Shown here: positions 17,410-25,302 of the stretch, one piece after another
Layout: each line of letters opens with the position of its first letter
Numbering within the stretch: the first letter of the stretch is position 1
Assembly: GCA_027028005.1 (NCBI GenBank)
Contig: JALVKE010000167.1
Span: 1-32,226, forward strand
DNA: 32,226 bases
Direction: 5' to 3'
Source: Persephonella sp.
GTDB taxonomy: Bacteria; Aquificota; Aquificia; Aquificales; Hydrogenothermaceae
The notes under the pieces: generated by a model
The model's database searches: none
What the model was told of the DNA's origin: nothing
What the model saw: the letters and a program-made list of their open reading frames with translations, nothing else
Made by a program: the position numbers and the translations under genes

Positions 17410-17857
17410 TTCCAGAGAGCTTTTTCTTTACTATAGAACTTACCACGCTCCCTTCTGCTTTTCCTTTTACTCTTTCCATAACAGCTTTCATAACTTTTCC
17501 CATATCTTTTATAGATGAAGCTCCAGTTTCAGCTATTACCTCATCTACAATTTTCTCTATCTCCTCTTCTGAAAGCTGTTCAGGTAGAAACTCCTGAACA
17601 ATCTTTAACTCTTTTTCTTCTTTTTCAGCTAAATCTTCTCTACCAGCTTCTCTATACTGTTTTATAGACTCTCTTCTCTGTTTCGCATATCTTTGAATGA
17701 TCTCTGTAATCTCTTCATCAGATAACTCTTTTTTCTTATCTATCTGAACTTTTTTTATCTCAGATATTAGCATACGAATAGTAGAAAGTCTTTCTTTATC
17801 ACCGCTTTTCATAGCGGCTTTCATCTCATCCTGAAGCTTTTTCAAAAGCTCTGCCAT
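17402..17857 (-). CDS. yqeY: YqeY/GatB-like domain protein
   Basis: Stand-alone YqeY protein, homologous to the C-terminal tRNA-binding domain of GatB. Its exact function is unsettled, with a link to tRNA-dependent amidation suspected. It is all helical: an N-terminal domain (LSTIRMLISEIKKVQIDKKKEL, about residues 26-47) and a C-terminal domain (IKDMGKVMKAVMERVKGKAEGS) with the family's conserved Gly/Lys pattern. A GTG two codons earlier (17863) is possible, but AGAGG is 5 bases from the ATG at 17857, which I therefore prefer (151 residues). It sits 9 bases after rpsU. Confidence 0.9.
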   Translation of the reverse strand: MAELLKKLQDEMKAAMKSGDKERLSTIRMLISEIKKVQIDKKKELSDEEITEIIQRYAKQRRESIKQYREAGREDLAEKEEKELKIVQEFLPEQLSEEEIEKIVDEVIAETGASSIKDMGKVMKAVMERVKGKAEGSVVSSIVKKKLSGNG

Positions 17858-17866
17858 CTTCACCTC

Positions 17867-18067
17867 TTATAAGAGACCTTTTTTCTTAAGAGCTTTAATA
17901 AGTCTCTTTCTAGCTGCCCTTTGCTTTCTCTTTCTCTTTACAGAAGGTTTTTCATAAAACTCTCTTCTTTTCATTTCTGTAATAATACCTTCTTTTTCAC
18001 ATATCTTTTTAAATCTTTTTAAAGCTTTTTCAAAACTTTCGCCTTCTTGAACCTTAACGATTGCCAT
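17867..18067 (-). CDS. rpsU: 30S ribosomal protein S21
   Basis: Small-subunit ribosomal protein, 66 residues, very basic. The N-terminal pattern [21 protein letters not shown] and the Arg/Lys-rich end ([14 protein letters not shown]) are diagnostic. It starts at ATG 18067 with AAGGAGG upstream. It is first in the rpsU-yqeY-cvpA unit. Confidence 0.96.
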   Translation of the reverse strand: MAIVKVQEGESFEKALKRFKKICEKEGIITEMKRREFYEKPSVKRKRKQRAARKRLIKALKKKGLL

Positions 18068-18103
18068 AAATATCAGTCCTCCTTGTTTTAGATTTTATTT
18101 ACT

Positions 18104-18133
18104 AGAATAATTCATATATAGGGAGAAAGTCAA
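18104..18133 (-). promoter_or_regulatory. Predicted promoter of rpsU-yqeY-cvpA
   Basis: Minus-strand TTGACT (18133-18128), an 18-base spacer and TATTCT (18109-18104) lie in the 86-base gap before rpsU. The -10 is weak. Confidence 0.4.
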
Positions 18134-18153
18134 TTTCTTCAAATATTTTAGCA

Positions 18154-18849
18154 TTATATATTTCTTATATCCACATAAGAACCTGAAGGAAACGCTTTTA
18201 ATGTATCTAATTTATCAAATAAAAGCCTTGCTGCTTCTTCAGGTGTCATCTTTGGAGCATTTTTTATCCTTTTAACTGATGGGAATTTATTTTCATCTGC
18301 TGATAAAACAAACTTTTCTAACATTGGTGTAAGAATAAGCCCAGGAGCTAGAGATATAAGGTGAGTATTCTCCATTTCCCTAGAATAGAGTTTTATAAGC
18401 ATGTTCAGAGCAGCTTTTGATATAGAGTATCCATGCCATCCTCTATTTCCGTTTACAGATGCTCCAGAGGATATAGCAATAACTCTGTCTACCTTTATTT
18501 TCATATCAATAAGAGCATCTAGTATTACCTTGTTAGCCCATACATTTATATCCATCATCTTTTCCATCTCATATATAGGAGTATCGTGAATATCCTTAAG
18601 CTCTGTGAGAAGACCTGCATTTAAAATCACAAAGTCTAAATTTTTAACATCTTTTAAAAGTTTTTCAACTGCAGGATACACAGTTTCTAATGCTTCTAAA
18701 TCACATTTAATAAACATTATCTTCCCTTTTAAATCTTCTGGGAGATGTCTACTTAAAGCAAAAACGTTATAGCCTTTCTCTAAAAAAAGTTTTGCAATAG
18801 CTTTTCCGTATCCAGAACCTATTCCTGTAATAAAAACATTTTTTTCCAT
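18154..18849 (-). CDS. Short-chain dehydrogenase/reductase of unknown substrate
   Basis: NAD(P)-dependent oxidoreductase of the classical SDR family, 231 residues. The cofactor motif is TGIGSGYG (residues 8-15), the structural NAG is at 77-79, and the catalytic Ser/Tyr/Lys are in AISSGAS (126-131), Tyr141 and Lys145 (YSISK). Ser33-Arg34 after the second strand favours NADPH. The substrate cannot be told from sequence. It starts at ATG 18849 with AAGG upstream and is divergent from speE. Confidence 0.88.
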   Translation of the reverse strand: MEKNVFITGIGSGYGKAIAKLFLEKGYNVFALSRHLPEDLKGKIMFIKCDLEALETVYPAVEKLLKDVKNLDFVILNAGLLTELKDIHDTPIYEMEKMMDINVWANKVILDALIDMKIKVDRVIAISSGASVNGNRGWHGYSISKAALNMLIKLYSREMENTHLISLAPGLILTPMLEKFVLSADENKFPSVKRIKNAPKMTPEEAARLLFDKLDTLKAFPSGSYVDIRNI

Positions 18850-18916
18850 AGTTTAACCTTTTTAAAAAAGTTAAATGTTATAAGATTATTATAGTTAAAA
18901 ATAAATTAGGAGGGCT

Positions 18917-19750
18917 GTGTTGATTTGGTTTACAGAATACTGGACTGAAAATGTAGGTCTTACAGTTAAAGCAAATGAGGTGAAAAGGATAAAGTCTAAA
19001 TATCAGGAGATATTAATCCTAGAAACCCCAGAATTTGGAAGAATGCTTGTGTTAGATGGACTTATTCAAACAACAGAAAGAGATGAATTTATTTACCATG
19101 AGATGCTTGTTCATCCTGCAATGCTTGCCCATCCAGATCCTAAAAGAGTTTTAATTATTGGTGGGGGAGATGGTGGAAGCGTTAGAGAAGCTTTAAAACA
19201 TCCTTCAGTTGAGGAAGTTCATCTTTGTGAGATAGATGAAGAGGTTATCATTGCCTCTGAAAAATACTTTCCATCAATAGCAGGAAAATTAAGAGACCCT
19301 AAAGTAAAGATCTTCATAGCAGATGGAAATGCCTTTTTAGAAGAAAAAAAAGATTACTATGATATCATTATTTTAGATTCTTCTGATCCTGTGGGAGCTT
19401 CAGAAGTTCTCTTTACAAAAGAGTTCTACAGTAAAGTAAAAGCTTCCTTAAGAAAAGATGGTGTCATGGTTGCTCAAACAGAGTCCCCTATGATACAGGA
19501 AGAGTACTTTAAAAAAGCTATTTCAGAGATAAGAAAAGTTTTTAGGAATTTTGGAGTTTATCTTGCTTTTATTCCAACATACCCTTCTGGAATGTGGAGT
19601 TTTACAATAGCATCAGAATATATAGATGTTATAAATACAAAAAGGATGGAAAAGGTTAAAGAATTGAAAACAAAGTATTTTTGTGATAGTATTTACGCTT
19701 GTTTATTCACTGTTCCAAAATTTGTAGAAGATATAATCAAAAAATCTTAA
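18917..19750 (+). CDS. speE: Polyamine aminopropyltransferase (spermidine synthase)
   Basis: Transfers an aminopropyl group from decarboxylated S-adenosylmethionine to putrescine or a related polyamine. Typical motifs are LDGLIQTTERDEFIYHEMLVHPAM, the SAM-binding GGGDGGSVREALKH, EIDEEVI, and the catalytic LDSSDPVGASEVLF, followed by AQTESPM. Length is 277. GTG at 18917 lies only 3 bases after AGGAGG; the next codon, TTG at 18920, has better spacing and may be the real start. It lies 16 bases before bpsA, which uses its product, so the two form a polyamine operon. Confidence 0.93.
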   Translation: MLIWFTEYWTENVGLTVKANEVKRIKSKYQEILILETPEFGRMLVLDGLIQTTERDEFIYHEMLVHPAMLAHPDPKRVLIIGGGDGGSVREALKHPSVEEVHLCEIDEEVIIASEKYFPSIAGKLRDPKVKIFIADGNAFLEEKKDYYDIIILDSSDPVGASEVLFTKEFYSKVKASLRKDGVMVAQTESPMIQEEYFKKAISEIRKVFRNFGVYLAFIPTYPSGMWSFTIASEYIDVINTKRMEKVKELKTKYFCDSIYACLFTVPKFVEDIIKKS

Positions 19751-19766
19751 AAAAGGAGGTAAACAA

Positions 19767-20858
19767 TTGGCCGAAGCTTTGAAAAATGAAGTTTTAAAAA
19801 AGATAGCAGAAAGAGCTACAGAGAAAACAAACATCAAACTAATTGCAAGAAATGTAGAAAGAGTATTAGCTGCATTGCAGGTAACATCTGACTTTTGGAA
19901 AGTAGTAGATTACTCTGACCTTCCTGTTCCAGCTGCAGCAGAAATTATTAGAGGGCTTATTGAGGAAGGTTTTGTAAAAGTTGAAAATGATGAACTTTAC
20001 CTTACTGAAGCAGGTTGGAATCTTGTAAAAGAGTTAAATATTCCTCCTTATGTTGACTATACATGTCAAGCTTGTGAAGGAAGAGGAATTCCATTTTATG
20101 CAAATAAAGAGTGGTATAGAACTTTTGTGGAACTTGCTAAAGATAGACCTAAAGCTATTCAGGAGTATGACCAAGGTTCTGTTACTCCTGAAACAACTAT
20201 TTCAAGGGTTCTATTCCTTGACTCTAGAGAAGATTTAAGAAATAGAGATATTCTTGTTATGGGTGCAGAAGACGATTTAACAGGTCTTGCAGTTGCTTTA
20301 ACACGTCTTCCTAGAAGAGTTCTAATCCTTGATATTGATGAAAGAGCTATAGACTTTGATAATAGAATATTCAAAGAACTTGGAATAGATAACGCTGAAG
20401 CTATTAGATTTGACCTTAGAAATCCATTCCCAGAAGAATGGATTGGAGCTTTTGATGTGTTTATAACTGATCCACCAGAAACAGTTAAAGCATTTAAAGC
20501 ATTTATTGCAAGAGGAATTGCAGCTCTTAAAGGAGAAGGAGCCGCAGGATACTTTGGTTTAACTCTTAGGGATTCTTCTTTAAACAGATGGCAACAATTC
20601 CAGAAAGCTCTTATTAATGACTATGGAATGGTTATCACTGATATTATTCAGGACTTTAATGCTTATATGAACTGGGAATATCACGAGGAAACAAGAGCTC
20701 AAAAAATAGCTCCTGTAAATAAAGGTCCATCTGATATATGGTACCGTTCTGCATGGTATAGAATTGAGGCAATGCCTGGATTCAAAGGTGAAAACGAACA
20801 GATAAAAGATGAAGTTTTTAGAGAGCTTTATCTAGATGAAGAAGGTTCTACTACATAA
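19767..20858 (+). CDS. bpsA: Branched-chain polyamine synthase BpsA
   Basis: Adds two aminopropyl groups to the secondary amine of spermidine, giving N4-bis(aminopropyl)spermidine, a branched polyamine that protects nucleic acids at high temperature. It has an N-terminal winged-helix-like region (about 25-90), a CxxC pair (Cys100, Cys103), the SAM-site motif GAEDD (166-170) and the signature DPPET (235-239), as in Thermococcus kodakarensis BpsA. Length 363. It starts with TTG at 19767, preceded by AAGGAGG. It directly follows speE and ends at a strong terminator. Confidence 0.92.
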   Translation: MAEALKNEVLKKIAERATEKTNIKLIARNVERVLAALQVTSDFWKVVDYSDLPVPAAAEIIRGLIEEGFVKVENDELYLTEAGWNLVKELNIPPYVDYTCQACEGRGIPFYANKEWYRTFVELAKDRPKAIQEYDQGSVTPETTISRVLFLDSREDLRNRDILVMGAEDDLTGLAVALTRLPRRVLILDIDERAIDFDNRIFKELGIDNAEAIRFDLRNPFPEEWIGAFDVFITDPPETVKAFKAFIARGIAALKGEGAAGYFGLTLRDSSLNRWQQFQKALINDYGMVITDIIQDFNAYMNWEYHEETRAQKIAPVNKGPSDIWYRSAWYRIEAMPGFKGENEQIKDEVFRELYLDEEGSTT

Positions 20859-20864
20859 ATATAG

Positions 20865-20887
20865 AGAGGGCTTAAAGCCCTCTTTTT
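20865..20887 (+). terminator. Rho-independent terminator of speE-bpsA
   Basis: AGAGGGC (20865-20871), loop TTAAA, GCCCTCT (20877-20883), then a T run to 20887. It starts 6 bases after the bpsA stop codon. Confidence 0.92.
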
Positions 20888-20922
20888 CTTTAAAAATTTT
20901 TGACAACCTGTTTCTTTAAATC

Positions 20923-20951
20923 TTGACAAAAAAAAATAAAAGTAATATATT
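20923..20951 (+). promoter_or_regulatory. Strong promoter of tRNA-Met (and murF)
   Basis: A perfect TTGACA (20923-20928), a 17-base A-rich spacer and TATATT (20946-20951). Transcription would start near 20958, just before the mature tRNA. A second TTGACA at 20900-20905 has no matching -10 box. Confidence 0.8.
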
Positions 20952-20963
20952 ATTCTTCCCTAG

Positions 20964-21036
20964 GGGCTCGTAGCTCAGTTGGCAGAGCAGACGGCTCATA
21001 ACCGTCCGGTCGGAGGTTCGAGTCCTCCCGGGCCCA
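20964..21036 (+). tRNA. tRNA-Met (anticodon CAT), elongator type
   Basis: A full cloverleaf: acceptor GGGCTCG/CGGGCCC, D arm GCTC...GAGC, anticodon stem GACGG/CCGTC around CTCATAA, and T arm GGAGG-TTCGAGT-CCTCC, with discriminator A. The anticodon is CAT. The initiator hallmarks (three G-C pairs flanking the anticodon loop and an unpaired first acceptor base) are absent, so it is elongator tRNA-Met, or possibly tRNA-Ile with a lysidine-modified CAT. The 3' CCA is not encoded. Confidence 0.93.
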
Positions 21037-21063
21037 TTAATCTATTATCTAACTGAGAAATCA

Positions 21064-22380
21064 ATGAAAATCAAAGAACTCTTAAATATCATTAATGGAA
21101 TCCTATTAAATCCTTCAAAAGATTTCCTTGAAAAAGAAATAAAAAAATTCTCTATTGATAGTCGAAATGTTAAAAAGGAAGAAGTATTTATTCCTCTAAA
21201 AGGTGAAAAGTTTGATGGACATTTCTTTATAGAAGATGCATTAAAAAAAGGAGCTTTAGCTTATCTAACAGAAAGAAATACAGGTTTTAACAATGGAATA
21301 CTAGTTGAAAACACATACGAAGCTCTTGTTAAAATCGGAAAGTACAAAAGAAAGCAGCTTGAGTTAGCTATTGGGATAACAGGTACAAGCGGTAAGACAA
21401 CAACAAAAGAGCTTTTAAAACTTGTTTTATCTCAATACGTTAAAACATATGCAACAGAAGGAAATTTTAACAATGAAATAGGTGTTCCTTTAACCTTATC
21501 AAATATTCCTGAAGATACTGAAGTAGGAATATTTGAGCTTGGTGCAGGAAAAATAGGAGATATAGATTATCTTTCTGAAATTGTAAAACATGATATTGGA
21601 GTTTTAATATCTGTAGGTCATGGACATACAGAAAAGTTTGGTTCGTATGAAAATGTAATTAAAGGAAAGGGGGAAATATTTAATCCTTCTAAAAAAGTAG
21701 TATTACCAGAAAACCTTTTAAATTTTTATAAGGAAAAACTAATTGATAAAAAATATATAACATTTGGAACAGATGGAGATATTAAAATTCAGAGTATTTC
21801 TTTAACTGAAGAAGGGACTGAAGGCATATTGTCTTACAAAGATGAAAGGATAAAACTTTATATTCCTGTCTACAACAGAGCTATATTTCAAAATGTTGGA
21901 GCGGTAGCTGGAGTTTTATACCACCTTGATATAAATCCCATAAAAGCCCTTAAGATTCTAAAGGATTATACGCCTTTAAAAGGAAGAGGAAATATTTACA
22001 AAAAAGGAAATTTAACCATAATAGACGACACTTATAATGCAAATCCTTTATCTGTGAAGAATGCTATCAAAACTCTTGGTCTCTTAAAAGGGAAAAAAAT
22101 AATTGTTCTTGGAGATATGCTAGAACTTGGTAAACATTCCAAAATATTACATCAGGAGATTGGAAAACTTATAGAAAAATCTAACATAGATGTTGCTATC
22201 TTTTACGGAAAAGAGATGAAGTATGCGTACCAAAAGACAAAAAAAGGAATCTATACAGAAAGTAAAAAAGAGATAGCGGAAAAGATAAAAAAGATTGCTG
22301 GAGATGATAGATCTTATATCCTGATAAAAGGTTCTAGAGGAATGAAGATGGAGGAAGTTTTAAACTATCTTTTAGGATAA
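21064..22380 (+). CDS. murF: UDP-MurNAc-tripeptide:D-Ala-D-Ala ligase (MurF)
   Basis: Last cytoplasmic Mur ligase of peptidoglycan synthesis: adds D-Ala-D-Ala to UDP-MurNAc-tripeptide with ATP. It has an N-terminal substrate domain with IDSRNV and VFIPLKGEKFDGH (residues 31-53), the ATP-binding GITGTSGKTTTKE (about 104-116), the MurF-specific EGNFNNEIGVPLTL, and the C-terminal DDTYNANPLSVKNA and GDMLELGKHS motifs. Length 438, with ATG at 21064 and only a weak ribosome binding site. It begins 27 bases after the tRNA with no terminator between, so it probably shares the tRNA promoter. Other mur/dcw genes are absent. It overlaps the convergent gene by 9 bases. Confidence 0.95.
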   Translation: MKIKELLNIINGILLNPSKDFLEKEIKKFSIDSRNVKKEEVFIPLKGEKFDGHFFIEDALKKGALAYLTERNTGFNNGILVENTYEALVKIGKYKRKQLELAIGITGTSGKTTTKELLKLVLSQYVKTYATEGNFNNEIGVPLTLSNIPEDTEVGIFELGAGKIGDIDYLSEIVKHDIGVLISVGHGHTEKFGSYENVIKGKGEIFNPSKKVVLPENLLNFYKEKLIDKKYITFGTDGDIKIQSISLTEEGTEGILSYKDERIKLYIPVYNRAIFQNVGAVAGVLYHLDINPIKALKILKDYTPLKGRGNIYKKGNLTIIDDTYNANPLSVKNAIKTLGLLKGKKIIVLGDMLELGKHSKILHQEIGKLIEKSNIDVAIFYGKEMKYAYQKTKKGIYTESKKEIAEKIKKIAGDDRSYILIKGSRGMKMEEVLNYLLG

Positions 22381-23085
22381 CTCCTGAATTTTGGCATCTA
22401 TCCATCTAATTAAAATCTCAGGTTTGTATGTAATTCCATACTTTTTTAATATTTTTTCAGCTTCTAGCATATTTTCCTGTATATACTCTTTAGCTTCTTT
22501 TAGTTTTTCAATGATTATATTTTTAGATACAGGAAATCCTTTTTTTAGCATCTTTTCTTCAAAGGAAGAAACAAAATCTATAAGATGAAGTTCATTATCT
22601 ATACTGGCGATATCAAATATAGTGAGGATATCTATAGGATTATTTATAAACCTTATCAGGAGCTTAAATAAAATCTCTTCTATATCAGAAATAAATAATC
22701 CATTTTCCAATCTAAACTTTTCAAGATCTTCCCAAAATATATCAGGACATATATTTACATAAATCTTATTGGCTCCTTTTATGTCTGTTAACTCTCTAAT
22801 GGAGAAAGATATGCAATCAACATTTTTAGGAAAAGTATACTCTCTTTTAACTGAAATCTCATTAAGAATATATTTTCCCCTAAAGGCTTTTTTTATCTCT
22901 TCTAGCAAAGTATCTAAATCTGTATTTTCTGGAACAAATATCTCTATTTCATCTGTATCTCTGTGAGATAAATAACCCCTGGATAAAAGTGTTTCTCCTG
23001 AAAATAAAAATCTATCTCTTCCTAAAGAACTCAGTGTCTCTAAAAACTCATCTTGAAGCTTATATACTTTTTCTATGTTCATCAT
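22372..23085 (-). CDS. Divergent AbiEii-like nucleotidyltransferase, without partner
   Basis: A 237-residue protein whose N-terminus resembles the nucleotidyltransferase core of the AbiEii/MenT (DUF1814) family: FLFSGETLL (residues 27-34) takes the place of the GGTAL motif, and HRDTDEIEIFV (41-51) the place of HR-x-S-x-DIDLF. Both metal-binding aspartates would be glutamates here (Glu46, Glu48), and the second Gly of the first motif is Glu31. The rest is helical (EEKMLKKGF...). No antitoxin-like gene adjoins it. It may be a degenerate or altered enzyme rather than an active toxin. The family call is by eye. It starts at ATG 23085 behind AAGGA. Confidence 0.6.
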   Translation of the reverse strand: MMNIEKVYKLQDEFLETLSSLGRDRFLFSGETLLSRGYLSHRDTDEIEIFVPENTDLDTLLEEIKKAFRGKYILNEISVKREYTFPKNVDCISFSIRELTDIKGANKIYVNICPDIFWEDLEKFRLENGLFISDIEEILFKLLIRFINNPIDILTIFDIASIDNELHLIDFVSSFEEKMLKKGFPVSKNIIIEKLKEAKEYIQENMLEAEKILKKYGITYKPEILIRWIDAKIQELS

Positions 23086-23168
23086 TTCTTTCCTTAAGAA
23101 TTGTTTTATAAAATATGCAAATGATATTATATATACTTCATATCACAAAATATTTATAAGGAGTTAAA

Positions 23169-23450
23169 ATGGTAGCAGATTTTATCTTAAAGTACTGGAA
23201 GTTTCTTGTAGCTCTTGGAGTTATTTTGGCTATTGGAGCTTTATTCATACCTAACAATATAGTATCAAGAATTGTTGAATTTACAGGTTTTTCTATTCTA
23301 GCTGTCAGTGCTTATGTTTTAGGTTATAAAATGGCAACAGATGAGGCAGAAAAGTATATAAAATCTGAGTTAGAAAAACTTGCTAAGAAAGATATCAGAT
23401 ATAAAATTGCAGCAGAGAGAATGACAAAACACATTAAGAGTAAGTTCTAA
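23169..23450 (+). CDS. Small two-span membrane protein with charged helical tail
   Basis: Ninety-three residues: two hydrophobic segments (about 10-27 and 35-54), then a charged helix (DEAEKYIKSELEKLAKKDIRYKI). Function unknown. It starts at ATG 23169 behind AAGGAG. Its TAA overlaps the ATG of the next gene by one base (TAATG), so translation is coupled. First of a four-gene plus-strand group that includes an MFS transporter. Confidence 0.65.
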   Translation: MVADFILKYWKFLVALGVILAIGALFIPNNIVSRIVEFTGFSILAVSAYVLGYKMATDEAEKYIKSELEKLAKKDIRYKIAAERMTKHIKSKF

Positions 23451-23647
23451 TGTCAGAATTAAGTAAGAACAACAAGACCATAACTGTAAAACAGTTGAGG
23501 AATTATCTAAAAGAGAAGTACCCGAACAGGTTTGTAGCTCAAATATATCTGGAAACGTTAGAAAATTTTGAAGATGATGAACTTGTTCCTGATCTGATAT
23601 TGGAAAACCTACTTCTAACAGAGGAAGACTTTAAAGAGGACAGATAG
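23450..23647 (+). CDS. Small acidic soluble protein of unknown function
   Basis: Sixty-five residues: a polar N-terminus (KNNKTITVKQLRNYLKEKYP) like a small helical domain, and a very acidic C-terminus (LLTEEDFKEDR). No motif recognised. It overlaps the upstream membrane gene by one base and ends 3 bases before the transporter gene, so all three are probably made together. Confidence 0.6.
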   Translation: MSELSKNNKTITVKQLRNYLKEKYPNRFVAQIYLETLENFEDDELVPDLILENLLLTEEDFKEDR

Positions 23648-23650
23648 AAG

Positions 23651-24931
23651 ATGGGAACTATAAAAGCGCTAAACAGTCACTCTAAGACACTATTTGCAGG
23701 AATGATTGGTAACGTTTTAGAGTGGTATGACTTTGTTGTTTATGGATTTCTAGCTGTAATTCTTGGGGAGTTGTTTTTCCCTTCAACAGATCCAATGGTT
23801 TCTCTTATAAAATCCTTTGCTGTATTTGCAGTAGGATTTTTAATGAGACCTATTGGAGCTATTGTTTTTGGTTATATAGGTGATAGGTTTGGGAGAAAGA
23901 AATCTTTAACAATATCCATTGTCCTAATGGCTATTTCTACAACAGCAATAGGTTTACTTCCAACATACCAGCAGATAGGAATTCTTGCTCCTATATTACT
24001 TGTTACACTGAAACTTCTTCAAGGATTATCCGTTGGTGGAGAGTATACAACCTCTGTATCTTTTATCGTTGAGCATGCACCTGAAGATAAAAGAGGACTT
24101 TTTGGAAGTGTTGCTATATTAGGTGCTGTTTTTGGAATTCTTTTAGGCTCAGCATCAGGGGCTTTTATCACAAAGATTTTAACAGAAGAAGCTTTATATT
24201 CTTGGGGATGGAGAATATTATTCTTTACAGGTGTTCTTCTTGGATTTGTTGGATACTATGTTAGAAAAAATATAGATGAAACTCCTAAGTTTCTTGAGCT
24301 TGAATATGAGGAAATGGTTGATAAAAAACCTATAAGAGATCTATTTAAATATCACAAGAAAGAGTTTTTAAAAACCTTTTTATTAAGTACATTTCAGGCT
24401 GTAGGTTTTTATACTATATTTGTCTATATAGCAAATCATCTAAGTGTATTTGTTAAGTTTCCTAAAGCAGAAGCTCTAACAATAAATACTATAAGTATGA
24501 TTGTTCTTGCCGTTTTAATCCCATTTTTTGGATTTATATCAGACAAAGTAGGAAGAAAACCATTAATCTTATCATCAACAGGATTAACTGTTTTACTTGC
24601 ATATCCACTGTTTGTCCTTCTGTCTAAAGGAACATTTGAGGCAGCATTGGCTTCACAGATTATATTTGCTCTTATTGTTGCTGGGTTTATGTCAATACTA
24701 CCAACAACGTTAGTTGAGATATTTCCTACAAAGGTAAGAAACAGTGGATACTCTATTGGATATAATCTTCCCTTTGCGATATTCGGTGGAACAGCACCTC
24801 TTATAGCTACATACTTGATAAAAGTTACAGGAGATATAAATTCTCCCTCATTCTATTTAATATCAGCTGCATTGGTAGCATTTATTGTTGGTCTTACATT
24901 AAAGGAAACAGCAAAAGAACCATTAAGATAG
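23651..24931 (+). CDS. MFS transporter, metabolite:H+ symporter (MHS) family
   Basis: Inner-membrane proton symporter of 426 residues with 12 predicted helices. MHS-family marks are GMIGNVLEWYDFVVYGFLA (residues 17-35), the loop 2-3 motif GDRFGRKKSL, LLQGLSVGGEY, and the second-half loop SDKVGRKPL. Relatives transport dicarboxylates, 2-oxoglutarate, proline/betaine or shikimate; the substrate cannot be chosen from sequence. In an organism using the reductive TCA cycle, a di- or tricarboxylate would be a reasonable first guess. The start ATG lies 3 bases after the upstream stop codon. Confidence 0.9.
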   Translation: MGTIKALNSHSKTLFAGMIGNVLEWYDFVVYGFLAVILGELFFPSTDPMVSLIKSFAVFAVGFLMRPIGAIVFGYIGDRFGRKKSLTISIVLMAISTTAIGLLPTYQQIGILAPILLVTLKLLQGLSVGGEYTTSVSFIVEHAPEDKRGLFGSVAILGAVFGILLGSASGAFITKILTEEALYSWGWRILFFTGVLLGFVGYYVRKNIDETPKFLELEYEEMVDKKPIRDLFKYHKKEFLKTFLLSTFQAVGFYTIFVYIANHLSVFVKFPKAEALTINTISMIVLAVLIPFFGFISDKVGRKPLILSSTGLTVLLAYPLFVLLSKGTFEAALASQIIFALIVAGFMSILPTTLVEIFPTKVRNSGYSIGYNLPFAIFGGTAPLIATYLIKVTGDINSPSFYLISAALVAFIVGLTLKETAKEPLR

Positions 24932-24939
24932 GTGTTTAT

Positions 24940-25302
24940 ATGAACAATAAGATTTTTTTCTCTGAGCTTTTGCAAGATTTACCTCTATGGGTAGCTCTTA
25001 TTATGAGTGTTTACCCAAATTTGCAAAATCCTTATATATTTTATGTTTCTCTTTTTATTGGAATAGGAGTTTCTATCTACATATGGTATTTAATGCGAAA
25101 AGGGGAATACAATATAGAAAAATTAATGGAAAAGCCTTCTGAAGTTTTACCTTTTGTAATATATTCGTTTTCCCTTTTACTGTTTTTGCTCTTTTTAACA
25201 ATAGAAAATAAACTTTATATGAGTGGTTATGTTTGGAGCTATGTAATAATAACAGCGGCTGGCGAGCTTCTTCTAATGAAAAAAACGTCTCCTCAAGAGT
25301 AA
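24940..25302 (+). CDS. Hypothetical membrane protein, about four spans
   Basis: A 120-residue hydrophobic protein with helices at about 15-30, 33-50, 69-87 and 93-112, and a short polar loop containing KGEYNIEKLMEKPSE. Function unknown. It starts 8 bases after the MFS gene, so is probably co-expressed. Its 3' end overlaps the convergent minus-strand gene by 10 bases, with no visible terminator. Confidence 0.6.
   Translation: MNNKIFFSELLQDLPLWVALIMSVYPNLQNPYIFYVSLFIGIGVSIYIWYLMRKGEYNIEKLMEKPSEVLPFVIYSFSLLLFLLFLTIENKLYMSGYVWSYVIITAAGELLLMKKTSPQE

Noticed and set aside
20964-21036. Initiator tRNA-fMet
   Set aside because: The first acceptor base pair is formed and the anticodon stem lacks the three consecutive G-C pairs of initiators.
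22372-23085. Active AbiE-type toxin-antitoxin system
   Set aside because: No AbiEi-like antitoxin gene is next to it, and the catalytic Asp residues appear replaced.
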